64,000 nucleotides of DNA from Pseudomonas sp. BCA17. GTDB lineage: Bacteria > Pseudomonadota > Gammaproteobacteria > Pseudomonadales > Pseudomonadaceae. Location of the stretch: the NCBI RefSeq assembly GCF_004519405.1, contig NZ_SGWI01000004.1, positions 186,001 to 250,000 on the forward strand. The letters run 5' to 3'. The position numbers and the translations under genes are program-made. Of this stretch, positions 55,892 to 64,000 are shown in pieces; position 1 is the first letter of the stretch, and each line of letters begins with the position of its first letter. Below the pieces are notes generated by a model. It did not search any database. It worked only from the letters and a program-made list of their open reading frames with translations, and was not told the DNA's origin.

Positions 55892-56080
55892 ACCTACTGA
55901 TAGGGCGTGCGCACTTCGACTTAATCTCTGACATCCCGAGCGCACGCTCTCCTAACAATCCCCCCTGGAAAACACGCCAGGGCGTATCTAGCCATCATTA
56001 AGCCACCATCCAAAAAGTGGCACCACGGGCGGTCGATAAACCAGCCCGAGCGCCCTCAACCAAACTGTAAAACTCTGACC

Positions 56081-56109
56081 CTGACACTGGCAGTATTCAC
56101 CTGTAGAAT
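56081..56109 (+). promoter_or_regulatory. Sigma70-type promoter candidate for the acyltransferase-dehydrogenase pair
   Basis: CTGACA (56081-56086), exactly 17 bp, TAGAAT (56104-56109), about 40 bp before the neuD-like ATG. The 265-bp gap 55892-56156 also holds a GCGTGCGC/GCGCACGC inverted repeat (55905-55912, 55940-55947) and a small CCCTGG/CCAGGG hairpin (55963-55982), either of which might act in termination upstream. Confidence 0.65.
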
Positions 56110-56156
56110 CGCATGAGCCAACGTCAACCCTGATTAAGCTCAAGGACCAGCTGAAG

Positions 56157-56807
56157 ATGAAAATTTATGCAATCGTAGGGGCCGGCGGGTTTGGTAGAGA
56201 GGTCGCCCCCCTAGTCACTCAAATGACTGAGATCACCGCCTATGATGATTTCAAAATTTTATTCGTGGATGACCATTCTCAAGACAAGGTTATTAACGGT
56301 TACACCGTGGTCGATACCGAAACCTTTCTGAAAATGGACGGCGACAAATTTTTCAACATTACAATCGCCAACAGCAAAACCAGACAATCTATCGCCGAGC
56401 GGCTCATAGAACTGGGTGTAAAGCCGTTTTCGATTTCAGCGCCGAACGCAATTAATCTGAGTCATAACAGTATTGGTGAGGGTGCTGTTTTTTGCCCTTT
56501 TACTACTGTCACTTCCAATGCGACCATTGGTAAATTCTTTCACGCTAACCTCTACTCGTACATTGCGCATGACTGTGTGATCGGCGACTACGTGACGTTT
56601 GCCCCCAATGTGCAGTGCAATGGAAGCGTTGTGATAGAAAATCATGCTTATATCGGCACTGGCGCGATGATTAGACAGGGCACACCGGATAGGCCGATCG
56701 TGATCGGTGAAGGTGCTATTGTCGGCATGGGTTCGGTAGTGACAAAAAGTGTCGCCCCGTACACCACCGTATTTGGAAATCCTGCAAAACCACTACGGTC
56801 CGCCTAA
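56157..56807 (+). CDS. NeuD/PglD-family sugar acyltransferase
   Basis: A 216-residue two-domain acyltransferase. The N-terminal Rossmann-like PglD_N domain (MKIYAIVGAGGFGREVAPLV, ILFVDDHSQD) binds the UDP-sugar, and a hexapeptide beta-helix follows (IGEGAVFCPFTTVTSNATIG, the catalytic histidine region LYSYIAHDCVIGDYVTFAPN, TPDRPIVIGEGAIVGMGSVV, VFGNPAKPLRSA). PglD-type enzymes acylate the 4-amino group of UDP-4-amino-4,6-dideoxy-GlcNAc with acetyl-CoA. Here the next gene, 21 bp downstream, is an acyl-CoA dehydrogenase of the 3-hydroxybutyryl class, so a different acyl donor is plausible. Confidence 0.9.
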   Translation: MKIYAIVGAGGFGREVAPLVTQMTEITAYDDFKILFVDDHSQDKVINGYTVVDTETFLKMDGDKFFNITIANSKTRQSIAERLIELGVKPFSISAPNAINLSHNSIGEGAVFCPFTTVTSNATIGKFFHANLYSYIAHDCVIGDYVTFAPNVQCNGSVVIENHAYIGTGAMIRQGTPDRPIVIGEGAIVGMGSVVTKSVAPYTTVFGNPAKPLRSA

Positions 56808-56828
56808 GCGTTAAGGAATATATTTGAT

Positions 56829-57683
56829 ATGAAAGAAGTCAAGGTTGCCGTTATCGGCTCAGGAACGATGGGAAAGGGCATCGTCCAAGTACTCGCGCAA
56901 TCCGATGCGACTGCTTCTATCGTCTGGATTGGCCGTTCCCAAGCAGGCAGTGAAGAAGCTTTTGAAAACCTGAACGCTCTTTGGGAGCGCATGGTTAATA
57001 AAAAAAGATTAGCGGCAGAAGATGTTTTGAAGTTTTCTCAGAAAATTCGGACAGCTCACCACTATGAAGCACTCAAAAATTGCGACTTGATTATTGAAGC
57101 CGTCTCCGAGGACATGTCGGTCAAACACGGTATATTCCGTGACATCGCACTGTATGCGGACACGACATCGCTAATAGCTTCAAATACCTCATCGCTATCG
57201 ATTACTGAGTTAGCCAGCCTTACTAAAAACCCAGAAAATGTCATAGGCCTGCATTTCTTCAACCCCGCTCCAGTCATGAAGCTTGTTGAAGTCATCGTCG
57301 GACTCTCTACCTCTAAAGAAACCGAAACCTGGGCGTTCAATTTCGCTAAAAGCTTAGGGAAAGAGCCGGTACTGGTTAACGAAGCTCCAGGATTCATCGT
57401 CAACAGAATGTTGATCCCGATGATCAATGAAGCTATCGGAATTCTCGCAGAGGGCGTCGCCAGCGCCGAAGAGATAGACAAGGCCATGAAGCTGGGAGCG
57501 AATCACCCTATTGGACCTCTTGCCTTGGCGGACTTGATCGGAAATGACGTTAACCTTTCGATTATGGAGACCTTGCATAACGAGACAGGCGATCCAAAGT
57601 ATAGAGCGCATCCTTTACTGAGAAAGATGGTCAGAGCAAACAAACTGGGTAGAAAGACCCACTCTGGGTTTTACGAATACTAA
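56829..57683 (+). CDS. 3-hydroxybutyryl-CoA dehydrogenase family protein
   Basis: NAD(P)-dependent 3-hydroxyacyl-CoA dehydrogenase of 284 residues, interconverting acetoacetyl-CoA and 3-hydroxybutyryl-CoA. The N-terminal Rossmann motif VAVIGSGTMGKGIVQVLA, the catalytic ASNTSSLSITELA and GLHFFNPAPVMKLVEVI (with the active-site histidine), and the C-terminal NEAPGFIVNRMLIPMINEAI and HPIGPLALADLIGNDV are complete. Being a monofunctional enzyme in a polysaccharide locus, coupled to a NeuD/PglD-like gene (21 bp apart), it probably supplies an acyl group for a sugar rather than working in fatty acid oxidation; this is inference. Confidence 0.93.
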   Translation: MKEVKVAVIGSGTMGKGIVQVLAQSDATASIVWIGRSQAGSEEAFENLNALWERMVNKKRLAAEDVLKFSQKIRTAHHYEALKNCDLIIEAVSEDMSVKHGIFRDIALYADTTSLIASNTSSLSITELASLTKNPENVIGLHFFNPAPVMKLVEVIVGLSTSKETETWAFNFAKSLGKEPVLVNEAPGFIVNRMLIPMINEAIGILAEGVASAEEIDKAMKLGANHPIGPLALADLIGNDVNLSIMETLHNETGDPKYRAHPLLRKMVRANKLGRKTHSGFYEY

Positions 57684-57719
57684 AAAAAAACCGGACTATC
57701 GTAATAGTCCGGTTTTTTT
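57682..57719. terminator. Bidirectional terminator between the plus-strand module and wbpM operon
   Basis: Long perfect stem: ACCGGACTAT/ATAGTCCGGT with loop CGTA (57700-57703), flanked by an A-run (57682-57689) and a T-run (57713-57719). Ends the dehydrogenase gene and, read on the minus strand, the wbpM operon. Confidence 0.95.
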
Positions 57720-57751
57720 ATTCTTGGGTTACGCAGTGATGCTCTATAACA

Positions 57752-59746
57752 TCAAGGCTCCAGGCGGCGCTGCTGATAAATCCAATCAACAATTTCACCA
57801 TCTGGCGTGTAACCACTGACTGTGTCTCGCAGCAACTGGCGAACACGAGCGTAGTCATCCTGATCTACCGCCGAAATCAGCTCTGTCAGTTTGACCTTAA
57901 GAACATCCCACGCAATATGATCTTCATTGGCGCTCATGATCATGGGGTGCTGTGTGGCCACGACGTTATTGCCTATCAGCAACTCCTCGTACAGTTTTTC
58001 TCCTGGCCGCAGACCGGTGTACTCAATCGCGATATCGCCGTGGGGATTCTTTTCAGTGCGCAAACTCAAACCGGATAAATGAATCATCTTCTCGGCCAGC
58101 TCGACGATTCTAACCGGCTCCCCCATGTCCAACACAAACACATCCCCGCCCTGCCCCATCGACCCGGCCTGAATGACCAACTGGGCGGCTTCAGGAATAG
58201 TCATGAAGTAACGGGTGATTTTCGGATGAGTAACGGTGAGGGGGCCGCCCGATTTAATTTGCTTGTGAAAGAGTGGAATCACGGAGCCGGAAGATCCAAG
58301 GACATTGCCAAAACGAACCATGGTAAAGCGCGTTTTATTAACCCGCAGGATGTTTGCCTTATCACCAAACAAGACCGGCGCCAGTTCACGACTAAGGGCT
58401 TGTAATGTCAACTCGGCCAGTCGCTTGGTGCTGCCCATCACATTGGTCGGGCGAACAGCCTTGTCAGTGGAGATCAATACGAAGTTTGAGACACCCGCCT
58501 GCAGCGCTGCCTGGGCGGTATTTAACGTACCGATCACATTATTCATCACCCCTTCGGCAATGTTGTGTTCAACCATCGGCACATGTTTATAAGCTGCAGC
58601 ATGATAAACCGTGTCGACATGCCAGGTTTTCATGATATCCAGCAACTTATCCTGATTACGAACAGAACCCAATATTGGCAACACGCGCACAGAAAGTGAT
58701 TCACGGGTAATACGCTGCTCAAGCTCGGACAAGATACTGTAGAGGTTGAACTCACTGTGCTCGAACAGTAACAACGTGGTGGGGCGAAGCGCTAAAATCT
58801 GCCGGCATAGTTCCGAACCGATGGACCCACCCGCACCAGTCACCAGTACACACTGATCTTTGATGCAGTACTCCAACAACTCATCCTGCGCAGGCACAGC
58901 ATCGCGCCCGAGCAAGTCGGCGATGTCTACCTCCTGGATATCGTCAACTTTAACTCGCCCACTGGCCAAGTCCATAAACCCTGGCACACTTCGCACGTGC
59001 AGCGGAAAACCCTCGAGAAACCCTAAAATTTCCCGGCGCCGCGCTCGATTTGACGAAGGGATCGCCAAGAGAATTTCCTGCGCGCCGGTGGCATCAATCA
59101 TCCGCTGAATATGTTTAGGCTTATAGACCTGCAGGCCGGAGATTACCCGATCAGAAATACTGCTGTCGTCGTCAATAAATGCGACAGGCCGCATGACACG
59201 CCCCATGCGCAACGCCGCTACCAACTGATTACCCGCAGCACCTGCGCCGTATACGGCCACGCGTGGCAGGCCATCTTCACGGTTGGTAAACGGCACGTGC
59301 TGGGCAGCAGCAAACCAATCGCCCAAGAAATACTGACGCATTGCCAGGCGCAGGCCGCCAACCATGATCAGGCTGAGCCACCAATAGTTGAAGATAATTG
59401 AACGCGGCACCACGCTCTGATGGTTGCTGTACCAATAAACAACAAAACCCAGAATCAATGATGAAAGGCTGACGGCCTTGACGATGGCGATAAGGGCATC
59501 ATTGCCGAAGTAGCGCATTACCGCCCGGTACATTCCAAAGCGAATGAACAACGGAACAGCAACGATGGGAGCACATATGAACAACCACAGATGAAGCTTG
59601 ACCGGATTGGTCATCTCATCCATTCCCAGCCGAACGACAAACGCCAACCACAGCGCGGCCCAGACCAGAACAACATCTGTAGCCACCTGCAGAATGCGCT
59701 TCTGCCGACGTGGAAGACTCAACAAATACGTTCGTATGCTATCCAT
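57752..59746 (-). CDS. wbpM: WbpM-type UDP-GlcNAc 4,6-dehydratase
   Basis: Membrane-anchored NDP-sugar 4,6-dehydratase of 664 residues, practically the length of P. aeruginosa WbpM. Four N-terminal membrane helices (RILQVATDVVLVWAALWLAF, LWLFICAPIVAVPLFIRFGM, SLSSLILGFVVYWYS, WWLSLIMVGGLRLAM) precede a CoA-binding-like domain (VYGAGAAGNQLVAALRMGRV) and the catalytic SDR domain with VTGAGGSIGSELCRQIL. The catalytic M-x3-K replaces Y-x3-K (PTNVMGSTKR), as in WbpM and PglF. It makes UDP-2-acetamido-2,6-dideoxy-4-keto-glucose. ATG 59746 has AAGG 5 nt upstream. It is the last gene of the minus-strand operon. Confidence 0.96.
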   Translation of the reverse strand: MDSIRTYLLSLPRRQKRILQVATDVVLVWAALWLAFVVRLGMDEMTNPVKLHLWLFICAPIVAVPLFIRFGMYRAVMRYFGNDALIAIVKAVSLSSLILGFVVYWYSNHQSVVPRSIIFNYWWLSLIMVGGLRLAMRQYFLGDWFAAAQHVPFTNREDGLPRVAVYGAGAAGNQLVAALRMGRVMRPVAFIDDDSSISDRVISGLQVYKPKHIQRMIDATGAQEILLAIPSSNRARRREILGFLEGFPLHVRSVPGFMDLASGRVKVDDIQEVDIADLLGRDAVPAQDELLEYCIKDQCVLVTGAGGSIGSELCRQILALRPTTLLLFEHSEFNLYSILSELEQRITRESLSVRVLPILGSVRNQDKLLDIMKTWHVDTVYHAAAYKHVPMVEHNIAEGVMNNVIGTLNTAQAALQAGVSNFVLISTDKAVRPTNVMGSTKRLAELTLQALSRELAPVLFGDKANILRVNKTRFTMVRFGNVLGSSGSVIPLFHKQIKSGGPLTVTHPKITRYFMTIPEAAQLVIQAGSMGQGGDVFVLDMGEPVRIVELAEKMIHLSGLSLRTEKNPHGDIAIEYTGLRPGEKLYEELLIGNNVVATQHPMIMSANEDHIAWDVLKVKLTELISAVDQDDYARVRQLLRDTVSGYTPDGEIVDWIYQQRRLEP

Positions 59747-59821
59747 ATATACCTTGAACACCTCTCCGGTACCAATCAAACCCTTCATTCATAAACATAC
59801 GCAGTGCAACACCCATAAAAG

Positions 59822-61000
59822 CTATCCGACCGAAGCCTCCGTGACGACATCGATTATTACCTGGCACGTGAGGTCCATTTCGGCACGGGTCAACGTAGGG
59901 TGCACCAGGAACATCATACTCGTCTCACCCAATTCCTTTGCATTTGCCAATCGCTGGGCAGGTCGCCACCCAGTATTATCGAATGCCTTTTCCAGGTACA
60001 CCTCGGAACAGGAGCCTGAAAAAGCAGGCACTCCGCGGGCAGCAATTTCGCTCAATATGCGGTCCCGAGACCAACCATCTTTCAACTGCTCCGGGCGCAC
60101 AAACACGTAGCATTTATAAGCAGCGTGAACACTTTCCTCAGGAAACAGCGGAACCCTCAACGCTGGGAGCTCACGCGCAGCGTCCCATATACGCGTGGCG
60201 TTCTGCTCGCGCTGGGCTTGCCATGCTTTCATTCTACCCAACTGAATTCTGCCGATGACAGCCTGGACCTCCAACATCCGCCAGTTGGTACCGAAACTTT
60301 CGTGTAGCCAGCGAAAACCGGGGGCGTGTTGACGCTCATAGACAGCCTCCCAACTCTTGCCATGATCCTTATAGGCCCACATGTCAGCCCAGAGCGCACG
60401 GTCATTAGTGGTCACCATCCCGCCCTCGCCACCCGTGGTCATGATTTTATCCTGACAGAATGACCAGGCACCGATGTGCCCGATAGAACCGACCGGACGG
60501 CCTTTGTAGTAAGCACCATGCGCCTGTGCGCAATCTTCGATAACCATCAAATCATGCTGGGCAGCAAGCTCCATGATGGGATCCATATCGCACGGCCAGC
60601 CGGCGAGATGCACACAAATAACGGCACGGGTACGAGGCGTTAACACCGCTTCAATGGATTGCGCTGTAAAATTTTGCGAGTCACGATCTACGTCAGCAAA
60701 AATCGGCGTGGCACCTGCATTAACGATGCTGGAAACCGAGGCCAGAAACGTTCGCGACGTTACGATAACCTCATCGCCTTTACCAATGCCTAACGCGATG
60801 AGGGCCAGGTCCAGCGCAACGGTGCCGTTGGCAAGTGCAATCGCGTAATCGGTGCCGGACCAGGTGGCGAACTCACGCTCAAACTGGCGTGTTTCCTGCC
60901 CAGTCCAATAGTTGACCTTGTTCGACAAAATAACATCACGAACGGCATTGGCCTCTTCTTCGGTGAACGAGGGCCAGGGGGAAAATGATGTTCCCAACAT
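59822..61000 (-). CDS. DegT/DnrJ/EryC1/StrS PLP aminotransferase (PglE-like)
   Basis: PLP-dependent sugar aminotransferase of 392 residues. The cofactor signature VIEDCAQAHGAYYKGRPVGS, the Schiff-base lysine in FCQDKIMTTGGEGGMVTTND, ALANGTVALDLALIALGIG and FGTNWRMLEVQAVIGRIQL define the family. In this operon the expected substrate is the 4-keto sugar made by WbpM, giving UDP-4-amino-4,6-dideoxy-GlcNAc (UDP-QuiNAc4N). The C4 assignment is inferred from context. ATG 61000 has AAGG 8 nt upstream; a GTG at 61009 is in frame. Its gap to wbpM is 75 bp. Confidence 0.9.
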   Translation of the reverse strand: MLGTSFSPWPSFTEEEANAVRDVILSNKVNYWTGQETRQFEREFATWSGTDYAIALANGTVALDLALIALGIGKGDEVIVTSRTFLASVSSIVNAGATPIFADVDRDSQNFTAQSIEAVLTPRTRAVICVHLAGWPCDMDPIMELAAQHDLMVIEDCAQAHGAYYKGRPVGSIGHIGAWSFCQDKIMTTGGEGGMVTTNDRALWADMWAYKDHGKSWEAVYERQHAPGFRWLHESFGTNWRMLEVQAVIGRIQLGRMKAWQAQREQNATRIWDAARELPALRVPLFPEESVHAAYKCYVFVRPEQLKDGWSRDRILSEIAARGVPAFSGSCSEVYLEKAFDNTGWRPAQRLANAKELGETSMMFLVHPTLTRAEMDLTCQVIIDVVTEASVG

Positions 61001-61089
61001 GAATAACACCTTAAATTTTTATCAAGACTAAGTTAAGAAACTCAAACACTTGGTCAGAACAGCCCTTCCAACCAAGCTCCCCCGCTTAT

Positions 61090-61683
61090 TTATTTGGACC
61101 CGGTAAACTTACTCATGGTCGCTTCGCCATCAGCACTGATCCCTTCCCTGACGATAACTTTTCTGATCGTCAGTATAATAATTTTCAGATCAAGCCATAA
61201 CGACTTATTGTCGACATACCAGACGTCCAGCTTGAATTTCTCCTCCCAGCTTACCGAGTTTCTACCGTTGACTTGAGCCCAGCCAGTTACCCCGGGCCTC
61301 ACGCAATGACGGCGGTACTGTTCGACGCTGTAGAGCGGCAAATACTCCATCAGTAGAGGTCGGGGTCCGACCAGGCTCATGTCGCCTTTCAAAACATTAA
61401 TCAAGCCTGGCAGCTCATCCAAGCTGCTGGAGCGTAAGAAGCTACCGAAGGGCGTCATCCGTTGCGCGTCAGGCAAGGGATTGCCTTGCTGGTCGACAGC
61501 GTCAAGCATGGTACGGAACTTCATCATTTTGAAAGGTTTGGCATTCAAGCCTGGCCTAATTTGGCTGAATAACACGGGTGAACCGAGTTTTCGCTTGACC
61601 AACCATGCGACCACGATCATGAGGGGGCCTAATAGGATTAGCCCACACAAGGAAGCAAAAATATCAAATGAACGTTTAAGCAT
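61090..61683 (-). CDS. PglC-like initiating phosphoglycosyltransferase
   Basis: Monotopic phosphoglycosyltransferase of 197 residues that transfers a sugar phosphate from UDP-sugar to undecaprenyl phosphate, starting a repeat unit. A re-entrant N-terminal helix (LKRSFDIFASLCGLILLGPL), the catalytic loop FKMMKFRTM and SLDELPGLINVLKGDMSLVG, PRPLLMEYLPLYS and RPGVTGWAQVNGRNSVSWEE are visible. The short form and the C-terminal ISADGEATMSKFTGSK resemble C. jejuni PglC, which acts on UDP-diNAcBac, not WecA/WbpL-type polytopic enzymes. Gap of 89 bp to the aminotransferase. Confidence 0.92.
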   Translation of the reverse strand: MLKRSFDIFASLCGLILLGPLMIVVAWLVKRKLGSPVLFSQIRPGLNAKPFKMMKFRTMLDAVDQQGNPLPDAQRMTPFGSFLRSSSLDELPGLINVLKGDMSLVGPRPLLMEYLPLYSVEQYRRHCVRPGVTGWAQVNGRNSVSWEEKFKLDVWYVDNKSLWLDLKIIILTIRKVIVREGISADGEATMSKFTGSK

Positions 61684-61738
61684 TTTTAACTCAACACAAA
61701 TTATTATCAGGCTTCAAAGCGATTGCATTAAAACACCG

Positions 61739-62866
61739 TTATATACCCATACCCTGCAACATGGCCGCATTGACTTTATCAACGTTATACTTAAGCTCGG
61801 CCAATGCCCGGGATTTTTTGCCCATACTCGAGATAAGCTCCGGCGAGTGGACGAACTTCAACATCGCAGCGGTTAGTCCTTCTACATCCTTGACCGATAT
61901 CAAAAAACCATTCTCCCCATCAACCACCGTCTCGCGACAACCTGGAGCATCCGTGGTGATAACAGGTCTGCCCATTGCCATGGCTTCAAGAACCGTGCGA
62001 GGCGTTCCCTCTCGATAAGATGGCAAGACATAAACAGATGAGTCCGCTATCGCCGGTCTGACGTCTTTCAAGCGACCCAAGAACGCCAATGTACCATTAG
62101 CGATCCAAGCATCCAGTTCTTCTTGCAGAATCGCATCAGGATTTTCGTCGATCCACCCTACGACCTTGAACACGACATGCTCATACTCGGCCCTTACGGC
62201 CCTGGCCGCACCGACAAACTCACGCACGCCCTTGTCGCCAAGAAGTCGGGCAATCAAGAGGAAGCTAATTTTCTCAGGCAGCGGGACAACATTAAAGTCG
62301 CCCAAATCAACCCCCGAACCGTTCACTACGGTAGAGGGAGTGCCAGACCCGATCAATTTGAGTTGCTGAAACAACGCCTGGTCATCCGGGTTCTGAAAGA
62401 AAACCCGGGTCGCAGATCGCAAGGACAACGCGTACAAGCGCTGCACCAGAGCGCGAAGCAAACCACGGCGCTCGCCCTTCCCATCATTCGATCCCTGAAA
62501 TGCATAACCCAGCCCGGTGATCAGAGCAAAACGCCGGCGAATCCTCATCAATCGAGCAGCGAGCAAACCATAGATAACCGGCTTCACCGTATAGGCCAAG
62601 ACCGCGTCTGGTTTCACGTGCGCCATGAGCTTGCAAAGCGACATGAGGGTGAAAAAGTCGGCGAACGGGTTCATACCGACTCTGCGCAGCGGAATTTCGT
62701 GCACGATCACACCTTTATCTTCCAGACGGCCCCTCACAGGACTATCCGAAGGGAGATCCGGCGCGGCGACATGCACCGTCAAGCCTTTAGCAAGCAACGC
62801 GTCCAGTAAAGGCCCGCGAAAATTGATCAGCGAATCTGGATAGCTGGCGATTAATAGAAAATTCAT
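61739..62866 (-). CDS. GT4-family glycosyltransferase (PglA-like)
   Basis: GT-B retaining glycosyltransferase of 375 residues. The N-terminal acceptor domain starts MNFLLIASYPDSLINFRGPL; the C-terminal nucleotide-binding domain has LLIARLLGDKGVREFVGAAR, LAFLGRLKDVRPAIADSSVY and the E-x7-E motif in PSYREGTPRTVLEAMAMGRP. The VGMNPFADFFTLMSLCKLMA stretch resembles PglA, which adds the second sugar to the lipid-linked bacillosamine. Its start is separated from the asnB-like stop by 3 bp, so the two are probably translationally coupled. Confidence 0.9.
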   Translation of the reverse strand: MNFLLIASYPDSLINFRGPLLDALLAKGLTVHVAAPDLPSDSPVRGRLEDKGVIVHEIPLRRVGMNPFADFFTLMSLCKLMAHVKPDAVLAYTVKPVIYGLLAARLMRIRRRFALITGLGYAFQGSNDGKGERRGLLRALVQRLYALSLRSATRVFFQNPDDQALFQQLKLIGSGTPSTVVNGSGVDLGDFNVVPLPEKISFLLIARLLGDKGVREFVGAARAVRAEYEHVVFKVVGWIDENPDAILQEELDAWIANGTLAFLGRLKDVRPAIADSSVYVLPSYREGTPRTVLEAMAMGRPVITTDAPGCRETVVDGENGFLISVKDVEGLTAAMLKFVHSPELISSMGKKSRALAELKYNVDKVNAAMLQGMGI

Positions 62867-62869
62867 TTT

Positions 62870-64000
62870 TTATTGCTCTGCCAACCAAGCTTGAAACATA
62901 AGAATATCCCACAGGTGATGCTGCCAATTTCTGCGTCCGCTCAAGTGTTCCGCCCACTTTTTCCGGATGGGTTCAGGATGAAAGTACCCCTCTAGGCGCA
63001 GGCGCCCTTCATCGAGAAGGTTCTCTGCCCATTCTCTCAAAGGTCCTCTGAGCCAACTGTCCAGCGGAATACCGAAGCCCTGCTTGGGACGCTCAATAAG
63101 CTCTTTAGGAACATACCGATATAGCACTTCGCGCAGTAACCACTTGCCCTGATTATTCCGAATTTTCAGGTCCAGGGGCATGCGCCACGCTAGCTCAATA
63201 ACGCGATGATCAAGCATTGGCACACGCGACTCCAGACTGACAGCCATTGAAGCGCGATCTACTTTGACCAAAATATCGTCGGTCATATAAGTCTGCGTAT
63301 CCATTGCCATCATCCAGTGCTCAAAGCTATCAGCCACAGGCCAAGCCGCCTTGTCGGTGAATAGCGTTGCCGGCTCGTGCGCGCCTATTACAACACTGGC
63401 GGGATCCTCCCAATGGCTGTTCAGCTGATGATAGAAGTCCTCACCACTAGCAATACCGAGCACCGAGGCCAGCTTATGAGCTTTATCCCCGGGCGTCGCA
63501 AGGTGCAAGCGTTTGGGCAGTAAAGGCTTGCTCAACTGAAACAACTGGTCCCACGCACTCGGTGATAAAGCACGCAGCATTTTAGCAGTCGCGCTACGCG
63601 CAAAACCTGGCAAGCGGTGCATTTTCTGCCAGACCTGTCGGGCAGTGAGATACCGGTTATAGCCGCCGAACAGCTCGTCTCCGCCATCCCCACTAAGCGC
63701 GACAGTAACCTCTTGCCTGGCCATGTGACTGACCAGAAATGTTGGAATCTGAGAACTATCGCTAAATGGCTCGCAGTACATGGATGCAAGCTTTGGAATA
63801 ACCGCCAGGGCATCCTCGGGGCGCACATAGAGTTCCGTATGCTGCGTTCCCAAATGCTTCGCCACGGCCTTGGCATGCACCGCCTCGTCATAGCCACTTT
63901 CGTCAAAGCCTATAGTGAAGGTGCGAACTGGCTGATTGCTTTGGGCCTGCATCAACGCAACGACTGTGCTGCTGTCGACACCGCCACTTAAAAACGCACC
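62870..64000 (-). CDS. Glutamine-hydrolysing asparagine synthetase-like protein (C-terminal part, cut by window edge)
   Basis: Synthetase domain of an AsnB-type amidotransferase; the N-terminal glutaminase domain lies beyond base 64000. The PP-loop [12 protein letters not shown] begins right at the edge, followed by [20 protein letters not shown] and [20 protein letters not shown]. In polysaccharide loci such enzymes (WbpS-like) amidate uronic-acid sugars or make asparagine derivatives. It is the most upstream gene of the minus-strand operon visible here. The full length and start are outside the window. Confidence 0.92.
   Translation of the reverse strand, partial: GAFLSGGVDSSTVVALMQAQSNQPVRTFTIGFDESGYDEAVHAKAVAKHLGTQHTELYVRPEDALAVIPKLASMYCEPFSDSSQIPTFLVSHMARQEVTVALSGDGGDELFGGYNRYLTARQVWQKMHRLPGFARSATAKMLRALSPSAWDQLFQLSKPLLPKRLHLATPGDKAHKLASVLGIASGEDFYHQLNSHWEDPASVVIGAHEPATLFTDKAAWPVADSFEHWMMAMDTQTYMTDDILVKVDRASMAVSLESRVPMLDHRVIELAWRMPLDLKIRNNQGKWLLREVLYRYVPKELIERPKQGFGIPLDSWLRGPLREWAENLLDEGRLRLEGYFHPEPIRKKWAEHLSGRRNWQHHLWDILMFQAWLAEQ

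Noticed and set aside
55905..55947. Inverted repeat GCGTGCGC/GCGCACGC as terminator of the LpxA-like gene
   Set aside because: The loop is 27 nt and no T-run follows, so it is not a convincing rho-independent terminator.

Overview
The window looks like chromosome of a fluorescent-group Pseudomonas. The evidence is OprI, an EF-P with Arg32 beside its rhamnosyltransferase EarP, a WbpM-type dehydratase of the same length and architecture as the P. aeruginosa protein, CysB, two classes of DAHP synthase and a Pseudomonas-style ohrR-ohr pair. From 1 to about 52 kb it reads as dense, GC-rich core genome. From about 52 kb to the end it is visibly more AT-rich and holds a surface-polysaccharide (O-antigen-type) locus. 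No rRNA, tRNA or CRISPR array was seen.

Layout. 1-13.3 kb: start of DEAD-box helicase DeaD (cut by the window), a crotonase, a spermidine-synthase-like protein, class II DAHP synthase, a YcaQ-type glycosylase, a DUF1127 protein, two LysR regulators with a TauE/SafE permease, ohrR-ohr with tandem operator-like repeats, a secreted esterase, efp-earP and a Gre-like factor. 13.3-26 kb: cysB, a universal stress protein, 5'-nucleotidase, ketopantoate-reductase-like protein, thioredoxin-like and PilZ genes with overlapping divergent start codons, class I DAHP synthase, oprI, an L,D-transpeptidase, tesA-ybbA-ybbP and greB. 26-39.8 kb: an unrecognised coiled-coil protein divergent from a Gld-like ABC system, DoxX, an MltF-like transglycosylase, TatD, a chemoreceptor and several small conserved genes. 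39.8-47.8 kb: the complete kdpFABC-kdpDE potassium uptake operon, preceded by helically phased 11-bp repeats. 48-52 kb: an ethanolamine-type permease, DUF2897, a GntR-DUF1989 pair and a ComEA-like protein.

52.2-64 kb: the minus-strand operon asnB - glycosyltransferase - PglC-like phosphoglycosyltransferase - DegT aminotransferase - wbpM meets, tail to tail at a shared terminator, a plus-strand module of three left-handed beta-helix acyltransferases and a 3-hydroxybutyryl-CoA dehydrogenase. The module is interrupted by an IS66-type element that lacks tnpA and carries a DUF6429 passenger gene. Together WbpM (PglF-like), the aminotransferase (PglE-like), the PglD/NeuD-like acyltransferase and the PglC-like transferase would be enough to make and load a bacillosamine-type sugar (UDP-QuiNAc4N derivative) on a lipid carrier. 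The 3-hydroxybutyryl-CoA dehydrogenase suggests that the 4-amino group, or another amino sugar, may carry a 3-hydroxybutyryl group instead of acetyl. I consider this the most interesting biology in the window.
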